A model generated the notes under the pieces. The model saw only the letters and a list, made by a program, of their open reading frames with translations. It was not told the DNA's origin and did no database searches. From Paraphysomonas bandaiensis (Eukaryota; Chrysophyceae), in NCBI GenBank assembly GCA_965644295.1, contig CBFFRP010000043.1, positions 30,516 through 94,515 on the forward strand: a stretch of 64,000 bases of DNA, in the 5' to 3' direction. Position numbers and translations under genes: made by a program. This document shows positions 46,314 to 55,978 of this stretch, one piece after another. Positions within the stretch are counted from its first letter, which is position 1, and each line of letters opens with the position of its first letter.

Positions 46314-47903
46314 TCATATGAATTCACATACTTCATTTGAGTCGAGTCTGAATTGACTGTTACGTTTTTTCCGTACATAACAACAGTGTTTATTGTGTTT
46401 TTTGTGCTGTGATGGTGAGTGTGGTTTTTGAGTGTGGTTAAAACCAAACATGGACATTGGACATCGAGGGTCCTGTGAACGAAGCCAATCCAGAACATCT
46501 AGGTGCCCACCCTGTGCAGCAGCTTTGCAAGAAACAAAACTCCATGGACATGGAGAGTCCTGTGAACGAAGCCACTTCAGAACATCCAAGTGTCCACCTC
46601 TTGCAGCAGCTTCGCAAGTCTTGTTATTCCATGGACATGGAGGGTCCTGTGAACGAAGCCACCTAAGAACATCTAGGTGCCCACCCTCTGCAGCAGCACT
46701 GCAAGAATATTCATTCCATGGACATGGTGGATCCTGTGAACGAAGCCATCTAAGAACATCCAAGTGTCCACCCTGTGCAGCAGCTTTGCAAGAAACAAAA
46801 CTCCATGGACATGGAGAGTCCTGTGAACGAAGCCACTTCAGAACATCCAAGTGTCCACCTTCTGCAGCAACTGCGCAACTCCGTTCATTCCATGCACATG
46901 GAGGGTCCTGTGAACGAAGCCACTTCAGAACATCCAAGTGTCCACCTCTTGCAGCAGCTTCGCAAGTCCTGTTATTCCATGGACATGGAGGGTCCTGTGA
47001 ACGAAGCCATCTAAGAACATCTAGGTGCCCACCCTCTGCAGCAGCAGCACTGCAAGAATATGAATTCCATGGACATGGAGGGTCCTGTGAACGAAGCCAC
47101 TTCAGAACATCCAAGTGTCCACCCTGTGCAGCAGCTTCGCAAGTATATAAACTCCATGGACATGGAGGATCTTGTGAACGAAGCCATCTAAGAACATCCA
47201 AGTGCCCACCCTGTGCAGCAGTATTGCATGTCCAGTGATCCCATGGACATGGAGGGTCCTGTGAACGAAGCCACTTCAGAACATCCAAGTGTCCACCCTC
47301 TGCAGCAGCAGCACTGCAAGAATATGAATTCCATGGACATGGAGGGTCCTGTGAACGAAGCCACTTCAGAACATCCAAGTGTCCACCCTGTGCAGCAGCT
47401 TTGCAAGTATATAAACTCCATGGACATGGAGGATCCTGTGAGCAAAGCCATCTAAGAACATCCAAGTGTCCACCTCTTGCTGAAGCTTTGCAAGTATATA
47501 CATTCCATGGACACGGAGGGTGCTGTGCATGAAGCCACTGATGTGTATTCAATTCAATAGAAGCATGATCTGCATTATGTGTATGTGTATGTGTATATAT
47601 ATGTGTGTGTAAGTATATCATCTGCTGTAGTCTGCCGTATAGTGCACATGTATCCATTAGTTTGAGGTGTGGGCAGCCCATAGCCAGAGCCCATGAGACC
47701 ATGGAGTTGGTCATGCAGTAGTGAGATGCATGTGACTCAAGTCTCTCTCTGCTCTTGTCTCTGCTCTTAACTCTCGTGTTATCAGCCATATCGTGAAGTC
47801 TCTTGCAAGTCATCATCACAGGAAGGAGAGCTTTGTGTGGGATCATAGAGATGATGATACGAATCACGTCATCGTTGAGATCAGATATACTCAACATACC
47901 CAT
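46314..47903 (-). CDS. F-box and ankyrin-type repeat protein, paralogue A
   Basis: A single exon of 529 aa. Residues about 5-40 (ISDLNDDVIRIIISMIP ... MMTCKRLHDMA) look like an F-box. After a linker with a His/Thr run encoded by a CA microsatellite come about eleven 33-residue ankyrin-like repeats of the form CxxAAxGGHLDVL(K/R)WLRSQDPPCPW. Known: such repeats are abundant in brown algae, pelagophytes and large DNA viruses, and F-box/ankyrin proteins are usually substrate adaptors of SCF ubiquitin ligases. The C-terminal 55 residues after the last repeat differ from paralogue B. Long open frames on the opposite strand are shadows of the 99-bp periodicity. Confidence 0.85.
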   Translation of the reverse strand: MGMLSISDLNDDVIRIIISMIPHKALLPVMMTCKRLHDMADNTRVKSRDKSRERLESHASHYCMTNSMVSWALAMGCPHLKLMDTCALYGRLQQMIYLHTHIYTHTHTHNADHASIELNTHQWLHAQHPPCPWNVYTCKASARGGHLDVLRWLCSQDPPCPWSLYTCKAAAQGGHLDVLKWLRSQDPPCPWNSYSCSAAAAEGGHLDVLKWLRSQDPPCPWDHWTCNTAAQGGHLDVLRWLRSQDPPCPWSLYTCEAAAQGGHLDVLKWLRSQDPPCPWNSYSCSAAAAEGGHLDVLRWLRSQDPPCPWNNRTCEAAARGGHLDVLKWLRSQDPPCAWNERSCAVAAEGGHLDVLKWLRSQDSPCPWSFVSCKAAAQGGHLDVLRWLRSQDPPCPWNEYSCSAAAEGGHLDVLRWLRSQDPPCPWNNKTCEAAARGGHLDVLKWLRSQDSPCPWSFVSCKAAAQGGHLDVLDWLRSQDPRCPMSMFGFNHTQKPHSPSQHKKHNKHCCYVRKKRNSQFRLDSNEVCEFI

Positions 47904-47987
47904 ACTGATGATATGATGAGGTTACGTGAGGCTGATGGAGTGTGTATACATACACAGCAGATGACAGTCAAATGCATGCGACTCGTA
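46447..47987. repeat. Segmental duplication, copy A
   Basis: Paired with about 51125-53010. Homology covers the repeat-coding region, the F-box and about 85 bp upstream of the start codon. Beyond ...GCATGCGACTC the two loci diverge abruptly. Confidence 0.85.
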
Positions 47988-49415
47988 TCTTGCTGTATAC
48001 ATACATGCACATACACAACTGTATGTGGCAACACAGCAGCTGAAGAGAAGAGCAGGCGCATACTGGGGACACTTGCTGGGGCACAGAATACTGTATATGA
48101 TGGTATACCAGTGGAATACAGTCTTCTCCAGCACAAGAAATCTTCCCACACCCATTCAATAAGACAGTTTTTTCCAATAATCCTGCTGTTTCTAGACTTT
48201 CGGAGTGAAAATGTCCACTTGTTATGTCAACGAGAGGCACTAAAATGACTGTTTTTTGTTGTTTTTGATGGTTTTGTTTGTATTTCGATGTTTTTATTAT
48301 GAAGATTAGGATCACGTTAACACCATACTGCACCCCTCATACCATACTCTGATACCTCCACAACAATAACATCTAGACATGAGATCATTGTAAGTGGATA
48401 TAACAATATGCATATCACATAGCCTGTATTAGGCTTGACAAGGGATGGAAATGGGTGCATAGATCGATTAGGGGATAATCAGAGAGGTGAGCACACTGTA
48501 AGAGGAAGAGGGGCAGCACTCATAAATGGAGAGTTGGGGACTGAAGAACAGCGATGAGAGATATTTTTCCAATATGTAGAGGGGTGAGAGGGCTCTGTGC
48601 AGTGTGTATATTTGGACAGCTCTGACGCCCTCTGTATACATCAGTAAAGAGCAGCACACACACATATGGATGAGAGCATACAGAAGATCAGCCACCAGAT
48701 AACTGTGTATTTATGTATTTGAGAGTCCCCCAAAAGAGTTTTGATGTCATCGGAGACATTATGTCGAGGTATAAGGCTTTGTATAGATGTTGACAACATG
48801 CCTTGCAAAATACGTTCAGGGATGTATGAGGTTGAGTTCGATGTCGACGATGCAGCACCAGTTGCGACGTAGAGGTGGTACGGCAGGGATGACCACCAAC
48901 CGTCGTATACTTATATAGAATAGCTACCAGAGAATAAAATGTAGAGTCCAGTAGTGGTAGTGGGATCATAGCAGGAAGGAGGAATAGCAAGAAGGCACTA
49001 TAAAGGTATGTGTGATGCTTGTATCTATATACCTACCAGTGCTTATGGCCTATCTTTGCTGATTTTTGACATATCTACGAATTTCTGTTGACTACGTACG
49101 TCGAATCAGTGTATATATAATACGTTAATTTAAATTCATAGCTCTCCTGGGATTAGTGTTAATGAATTTACATTAGTCGATCGGACTATAAAGTATATAT
49201 GTAGTAGGTAGTAGGGCGTGTATAGTGCACATGCATACATGCCACAACTAAATTTATCATGTATATAGATACACTGATAGATACTTATTCGTTATTATCT
49301 ATCCCGAAATCATCCCACAGTCAAGGCTACTAGAATGCGTTTTTCAGAAACATTATTTTGCTAAGATTTCAACCTGACATCGAAAGCTGATTCTTGATAT
49401 ATGGCTCTTTAAGCT
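47988..49415. other. Intergenic, 1.4 kb
   Basis: Several small open frames without family resemblance. Nothing else seen. Confidence 0.4.
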
Positions 49416-49955
49416 ATTCGAAGCAGGGCTGGAAACCATTAATGGTAGTGGCATTAATGGCCATTAATGGTAATGCCATTATAATTGCCGGGACTTTTTT
49501 CATTAATGCCATTATAATTGCGGGAAACTGGACTACCATTAATGGGCCATTAATGGTATCCCATTAACAATGACCTGTACTGCTATATATAGAACTGAGT
49601 GTTATTAAGATAATATAGAATATAGTATCTCCTCTATGCTCCGAAGAAACTCTAAACAATATTCATGCAACTCTACAGGCACTCTGTGGCAACTCTGTTC
49701 ACTATCTTCTTAATGCATTCCACAGGTAGAGAATAGTGTCCTGACGATATCCATGCATAGCAACGTACCCATATACCCAAAAACTCTAAAATAACCATTG
49801 AAAATATGCATATTTCACCTAAAAACATTAATTAAAACACTATTTTCCCCCAAAGTTGAAAGAAGCTACAGCAGTACACAACTAAGCGAAGTAATATACT
49901 CTGTATTTATACCATATATATACAATATACAATATACACAGCATATTAAGCAACG

Positions 49956-50090
49956 ATGATGGCCGAAAAAATTGATGGCAGTGTAATTTACAGAGTCTTC
50001 TTCCGAGTGGATTCAGAGAATCCTCTGTATCATATTTGTTCTTTGTGCAATAACCGCCTTAAATTCAAGGGAACGATGAAAGAGAGTTGA
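49956..50090 (+). pseudogene. hAT transposase, N-terminal BED-like fragment
   Basis: 44 codons (MMAEKIDGSVIYRVFFRV ... HICSLCNNRLKF) ending in TGA. The FFRVDxxNPxxxxCxLC pattern suits the start of a BED zinc finger; the His/Cys second half is lost. Confidence 0.55.
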
Positions 50091-50252
50091 CAGGCAATGA
50101 GAGAAAAGAGCAGTTAGACATTTGCAACTGGATTCGTCCATGGAGGTTGGTGTACCCGACAGAAATAACGAGGACGAGAGTGAAGGAACTGATTTTGTTC
50201 TAGACAGCGTCGAGGTCACCAAGAGAGCCTGACTTGGTCCAACTACCGCTGC

Positions 50253-50459
50253 TTGCTTCATATTGAAGCACAATCTAATGTTGTTGAGAGGCTCTTTAGT
50301 CGTGCAAAGTTGATTATGACACCTGAGCGTAGAAACATGAATCCATATCGTCTAGAATTGTTGTCATTCCCACGAGCCAATTACATGTTGTGGGATGTAT
50401 ATACCCTCCATGAAGCCCTGCAAGAAGATCCTGATGTGCCAGTAGAGAGCGAGAAGTAG
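50253..50459 (+). pseudogene. hAT transposase, C-terminal dimerisation fragment
   Basis: 68 codons containing SNVVERLFSRAKLIMTPERR, then a Leu-rich helix and ANYMLWD, the conserved hAT C-terminal region. The central catalytic domain is missing between this and the BED-like fragment. Confidence 0.75.
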
Positions 50460-50680
50460 TAGTTAAAATTGTAGTCTGCTATTTAACTAAAAATTAGTAA
50501 TTAAGAGAGCACAACACTATCTATTATATGAGTGGTGTCATCTACTTTAAGTTAGTAGGTATTAATGGCCATTAATGGCCATTATAATTTCCGGGACATT
50601 TTTCATTAATGCCATTATAATTGCCGGGAACTGGACTACCATTAATGGGCCATTAATGGTTACCAGGCCCTGATTCGAAG

Positions 50681-51117
50681 TATATCAGATACTCATCGTG
50701 AGCTCAATACTCATGAGATAATATCCTATGTTGATACAGAAACAAGGAATTAAATTGATAATGCAGTTATTTTTGAAACTGTCACCGTTGAAACTCAAAC
50801 TCTACTTATGTCATGGCATTGGGCATTGTCTCACATCTAACTTAAATATCAACAAAGCATTCACCGGCCAAATATCCATCACTATTATGATAGCCATATA
50901 CGAAAAGATTCCAATTTCGTATTTCGCATTTCCCTGTATGTAATACACTCGATGTGGATTTTAAAAATGCTCTCTTTATCCATATACAAAAAAATCATGA
51001 GATTGTTATTATTTCATGTCTGATTAGATACCTCCTAAAAACTAGGCCATAATGCCTACTATGTGTAAAGGTATTTCCAAAAACACAAATGTCCATACTA
51101 AACAGCAGAGAAGCATA
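50681..51117. other. Intergenic
   Basis: AT-rich, between the hAT insertion and the stop codon of paralogue B. No feature seen. Confidence 0.4.
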
Positions 51118-52926
51118 TCATTTCAAAACATGGACATTGGACATTGAACATGGAGGGTCCTGTGAATGAAGCCACCTCAGCACATCAAGGTGCCGACGCT
51201 GTGCAGCAGCTCTGAAAGTCCGCCCATCCCATGGACATGGAGGGTCCTGTGAACGAAGCCATTTCAGTACCTTCAAGTGACCACCCTCTGCAGCAAATTT
51301 GCAGGTATATTCATTCCACGGACATGGAGGGTCCTGTGAACGAAGCCATTGAAGAACATCCAAGTTTCCACTTCTTGCAGCAAATTCGCAGGTCTCTTCA
51401 TCCCATGGACATGGAGGGTCCTGTGAACGAAGCCATCTCAGTATATCCCAGTGCCCACGTCTTGCAGCAGCACTGCAAGAATATTCATTCCATGGACATG
51501 GAGGATCCTGTGAACGAAGCCATCTCAGTATATCCCAGTGCCCACGTCTTGCAGCAGCACTGCAAGAATATTCATTCCAGGGACATGGAGGATCCTGTGA
51601 ACGAAGCCACTGCAGAACATCCAAGTGCCCACGTCTTGCAGCAGCACTGCAAGAATATTTATTCCATGGACATTGAGGGTCTTGTGAACGAAGCCACTGC
51701 AGAACATCCAAGTGCCCACCTCTTGCAGCAGTTTCGCAAGTAACACAACTCCATGAACATGGAGGTTCCTGTAAACGAAGCCATCGAAGAACATCCAAGT
51801 GCCCACCTCTTGCAGCAGTACTGCAAGTCCGGTCATTCCAAGGACATGGAGGGTCCTGTGAACGAAGCCATCTAAGAACATCCAGGTGCCCACCTCTTGC
51901 AGCAGTACTGCAAGTCCGGTCATTCCAAGGACATGGAGGGTCCAGTGAACGAAGCCACTTCAGAACATCCAAGTGTCCACCCATTGCAGCAACTTCACAA
52001 CTATATACATTCCACGGACATGGAGGGTCCTGTAAACGAAGCCATCGAAGCACATCCAAGTGTCCACCCTCTGCAGCAGCACTGCAAGAATATTCATTCC
52101 ATGGACATGGAGGGTCCTGTGAACGAAGCCATCTAAGAACATCCAAGTGTCCACCTTTTGCAGCAGCACTGCAAGAATAATCATTCCATGGACATGGAGG
52201 GTCCTGTGAACGAAGCCATCGAAGAATATCCAAGTGTCCACCCATTGCAGCGTATTTGCAAGTATATAAACTCCATGAACATGGAGGGTCCTGTGAACGA
52301 AGCCATCTAAGAACATCCAAGTGTCCACCCTGTGCAGCAGTACTACAAGTCTCTTCATCCCATGGACATGGAGGGTCCTGTGAACGAAGCCACTTCAGAA
52401 CATCCAAGTGCCCACCCTCTGCAGCAGTACTACAAGTCTCTTCATCCCATGGACATGGTGGATCCTGTGAGCAAAGCCATCTAAGAACATCCAAGTGTCC
52501 ACCTCTTGCTGCAGCTTTGCAAGTATATACATTCCATGGACATGGAGGGTCCTGTGCATGAAGCCACTGATGTGTATCCAATTCAATAGAAGCATGATCT
52601 GCATTATGTGTATGTGTATATATATGTGTGTGTAAGTATTTCATCTGCTGTAGTCTGCCGTATAGTGCACATGTATTCATTAGTTTGAGGTGAGGGCAGC
52701 CCATAGACAGAGCCCATGAGACCATGGAGTTGGTCATGCAGTAGTGAGATGCATGTGACTCAAGTCTCTCTCTGCTCTTGTCTCTGCTCTTAACTCTCGT
52801 GTTATCAGCCATGTCGTGAAGTCTCTTGCAAGTCATCATCACAGGAAGGAGAGCTGTGTGTGGGATCATAGAGATGATGATACGAATCACGTCATCGTTG
52901 AGATCAGATATACTCAACATACCCAT
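51118..52926 (-). CDS. F-box and ankyrin-type repeat protein, paralogue B
   Basis: A single exon of 602 aa. The first about 120 residues are almost identical to paralogue A (F-box-like segment, KSRDKSRERLES, His/Thr run), followed by about fourteen 33-residue repeats, three more than A. The extra repeats include near-identical neighbours (for example two adjacent RRGHWDILRWLRSQDPPCPW units), showing recent unit duplication. It ends shortly after the last repeat (SMSNVHVLK). The role is as for paralogue A: probable substrate adaptor of a ubiquitin ligase, by family knowledge only. Confidence 0.85.
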   Translation of the reverse strand: MGMLSISDLNDDVIRIIISMIPHTALLPVMMTCKRLHDMADNTRVKSRDKSRERLESHASHYCMTNSMVSWALSMGCPHLKLMNTCALYGRLQQMKYLHTHIYTHTHNADHASIELDTHQWLHAQDPPCPWNVYTCKAAARGGHLDVLRWLCSQDPPCPWDEETCSTAAEGGHLDVLKWLRSQDPPCPWDEETCSTAAQGGHLDVLRWLRSQDPPCSWSLYTCKYAAMGGHLDILRWLRSQDPPCPWNDYSCSAAAKGGHLDVLRWLRSQDPPCPWNEYSCSAAAEGGHLDVLRWLRLQDPPCPWNVYSCEVAAMGGHLDVLKWLRSLDPPCPWNDRTCSTAARGGHLDVLRWLRSQDPPCPWNDRTCSTAARGGHLDVLRWLRLQEPPCSWSCVTCETAARGGHLDVLQWLRSQDPQCPWNKYSCSAAARRGHLDVLQWLRSQDPPCPWNEYSCSAAARRGHWDILRWLRSQDPPCPWNEYSCSAAARRGHWDILRWLRSQDPPCPWDEETCEFAARSGNLDVLQWLRSQDPPCPWNEYTCKFAAEGGHLKVLKWLRSQDPPCPWDGRTFRAAAQRRHLDVLRWLHSQDPPCSMSNVHVLK

Positions 52927-53010
52927 ACTGATGATATGATGAGGTTACGTGAGGCTGATGGAGTGTGTATACATACACAGCAGATGACAGTCAGATGCAT
53001 GCGACTCTTA
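51125..53010. repeat. Segmental duplication, copy B
   Basis: Partner of about 46447-47987, same orientation. The upstream 400 bp (52570-53010 against 47560-47987) are nearly identical apart from a 6-bp CA/TG-tract difference and scattered substitutions. Confidence 0.85.
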
Positions 53011-55978
53011 TCTGCCAGGGTGCGAAGTACTGGGGACAGCACATGTACAGAGTGTGTGAAGCATCAGTTTTTGGGATTATAGAAACTACTCTGTGAAAAA
53101 GAAAATCGCCACTTTTCTATGCAATACAGAGTAGATGCCTTGTTCGAAAAATACATTTTTTTGGGAAAGATGCCACTTTTGTAGTTGTAAAAATACCGTT
53201 TTGTTGGAGCCCGCACTCACTGTACGTACGAGTACAATCTACAATCGTAAGCAGCGGCCGCACAGCAGGTGCGCCCATGGAGTGATCCAATTGGTTGCTT
53301 TGATTTTAGTATGATTGGCTGTGCAGATATGACACGACAGCCATATGCGTCCCCAGCACATACACATTGAGAGCTTCAATGCCAGGTGAGAACATGCTCC
53401 TATCATCTTGTTTCATGAACTGTGAGATATTCAGTTACTGGACGAGGTTCACTGTATAAGGCTGTATATAGAGTAACGGTAAAGGGCTGTATATTATGGT
53501 ATGATATGGATAGAGTGGTGTACGGTATGGTGCTGTATGATGTTGTGGGATGATATATGCATGATTTATACTATCGATATACAAGATGCTGCACGATGCT
53601 GTGGATTAATAATATATGTCACTGTTGGGGCCTCACTTTGCCTGGATTCATTTGATAGGCTAGATGCCTAATGCAGGAATGTCATACACTGGAGCGATAC
53701 TTATGACGGACAACTATATGCAGTAAACATACATGAATGAATATTTGAATGCCAGGAAATTGCATGCTCCCATCATCTTTTTTAAAGTGTCAGAAATGTA
53801 GACAGATGACCAGTGGTGCGGGTGAAGGAATAGAATGCTGTATATCATGATATGATATGTACTGGATGACATACACTATGATGGATGTACTATGTTATTT
53901 GATGGTATATGATTTGATTGCACATGGTATGAGATGCTGAACGCTGTGATGGTTTATACTTCCCAGTGCAAGAGGGATGCCACAAGCGCCCGCTTGCCGC
54001 TGTTCCTTCTTGTGTGTTGATTATATATAATGCTATATTGTATGATATGTTTAATTCATTTGAAGTGAAGATGTACCATGTTGTGTAATGATATACAGTA
54101 TGGCTGTATGTGATAAAAAATCTGAAAGGTGTGTAATATAATATAATATTGGTTAATGCTAAGCTGTACGAAAGAAATGGCTGCATGATATGGCTGTATA
54201 TGATATAATACTGAACACTATGGTGGCTAATTATGCTGTTGTACGCTCTGTTAAGCGGGCTTCAGGGTACGGTACCTTCGACATTTTACAGATAGAGTGC
54301 AATATACAGTACAACATACCGCTGTACATATAGCAGAGTATCTCTTCGATCACAGTTGCTACAAAGAGATTCAGAAAGATACGAATATGAGTCATTCCCG
54401 AAAACAAGAGGAAGATCTGTTTCTTCTACACTCTATGCCATGACTCGTCTATAGTCTGGTTGGGTGATGATAGCTGTATATGAACAAACTACCATACTAT
54501 ATATGTACTAGTATATATATCAGATCAGATGATATCATAATGAATACTACTGATACTAATTAATACGTCATATATATTAGTTCCTTGAGATGAACACTAG
54601 AGTGATTTTTTTTTATGAGCATTCTTACGTATTATTAGAGGGTCTTGCAAATGATATTGACTAGTACTTGATATATATGCTATAAAGAATAAGTGTTTCT
54701 ATATATAGCGTATCTTCTCTATTCTCCGAAGTCACTCTAAAAACTGTTCATGCAACTCTACATCTACTTTGTGGCAAAGTTAAAGCTATTAGAGTTGGAA
54801 TATAGTTTCGTGAGCAACAATATACTCGACAATTGAAGTGTCTGCTTCGTGGAGTTTGCAATTATCACTTTTAGTGTTTAATGTACCTCACATTTATACG
54901 CTCTAATAATAGCGATAGTACAACAAATATAACGGCGATAGCAACTTTCATATTATTGTATTATACACACTGCTTACATTTCATATTCTTATTAACATTT
55001 ATTTACATGTTCATTAATAAATCTCTACTACATGCATGGTAATGATATTTGCTCTCGTGTAATGAAAGAGTTCGCTTCCTTTTATTATGCTCATAAGGCA
55101 TCAGGCCGATCCCATGACCTAAAGAAAGCATTGAAAATATACTGATACCAAAAGTCATTGCACGAGTGTTCTTTGAAAAATAAATGCTATTAATGAAGAG
55201 GTTGTAGTATAGACTTGGCAATGCCGGGAGTATTTTGTGTAGGAAAAGGTGTTCTGAAAGACGTCCCTTGGGATTGGTCTCTGCCGGATTTGAGGTAGCG
55301 CAGGGTTCTGAATGAGTAAGTCGAGTGTTCCAAACCTGAAAGAAAAGGGTTGATTAAGACTCCAGCGAGTTGGGCCTGGGGCGAAGGAATAGCCGACGGA
55401 GGCGGAGCCGTGGCTTTTCCGCTGGTGCAACTTCTTAGCTGATTATAACAGAAGTTGACTTTATTTGCTAAGATTTGCTGTTCTCAATTGTATACGATTG
55501 AAAATTATAGCATTACATGATAAAGAACCTAGGTTGTATTCGGTGTGTTCAACACCAATCATTTAAATCATTTACTTTTCTATAATGTACGAACCACACA
55601 CTCAGTAATAGTGTATAGTCACCAACATATACTTCAGTTTCATACTACAATATATAATATACTCTAATTACATATAGATATAACTTTCGATCCTTGCATC
55701 TCACATATAATACAGCACTTTGCAAGCATATATAATCTTCAGATCTCAACAGATTACATTTGTGCAATAAATTCCTATGTAGTTAAGTTTACGTAACAAG
55801 ATCAAACTGTATCTAGCAAGAGGATCACAAATCACTCAAAATTACCTTATCTGTGTTTTAATCTTTCCTGAAGATTGCCTTGCACAGCAAAATCATGTCA
55901 CACTTGATATGAATACATGAATTTGATGATACGATTATTTTTTATAAAATGTATGACATACATATTTTTACACACTAC
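53011..55978. other. Intergenic, 3 kb
   Basis: No gene model. 53450-54260 is rich in TGTATATGATATGG-like low-complexity motifs. 54690-54775 resembles internal sequence of the second hAT element (49611-49695: CTCCGAAG..ACTCTAAA..., CATGCAACTCTAC), suggesting an old hAT fragment. 55155-55430 holds the relic described separately. Confidence 0.45.
55155..55430 (-). pseudogene. Open frame with LIQN motif, probable mobile-element relic
   Basis: 91 codons containing FRFGTLDLLIQNPALPQI. The core and flanking DNA resemble 25740-25810 in the Pro/Arg-rich frame at 25705-26259, and both are on the minus strand. Family not recognised. Confidence 0.3.

Larger units (their letters stand above)
49416..50680. 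mobile_element. hAT-family DNA transposon, 1,249 bp, with intact 8-bp target duplication
   Basis: The element spans 49424-50672: starts CAGGGCTGGAAACCATTAATGG (imperfect) and ends with the inverted CCATTAATGGTTACCAGGCC then CTG. Identical ATTCGAAG 8-mers flank it (49416-49423, 50673-50680). Both subterminal regions are packed with CCATTAATGG palindromes and a GCCATTATAATTGCCGGGA block. It keeps only the two ends of a transposase, so it is an internally deleted derivative. Confidence 0.92.

Noticed and set aside
46432-47455. Long plus-strand frames (up to 268 codons) opposite F-box/ankyrin paralogue A
   Set aside because: The 99-bp repeat keeps antisense frames open. The minus strand has the F-box, a start and family-typical repeats; the antisense frames do not.
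51231-52561. Plus-strand and alternative minus-strand frames over paralogue B
   Set aside because: Same cause: shadows of the repeat periodicity.
54253-54448. About 65-codon plus-strand frame without a start (ends ...EEDLFLLHSMP)
   Set aside because: Short, no start, no homology cue; could be chance.
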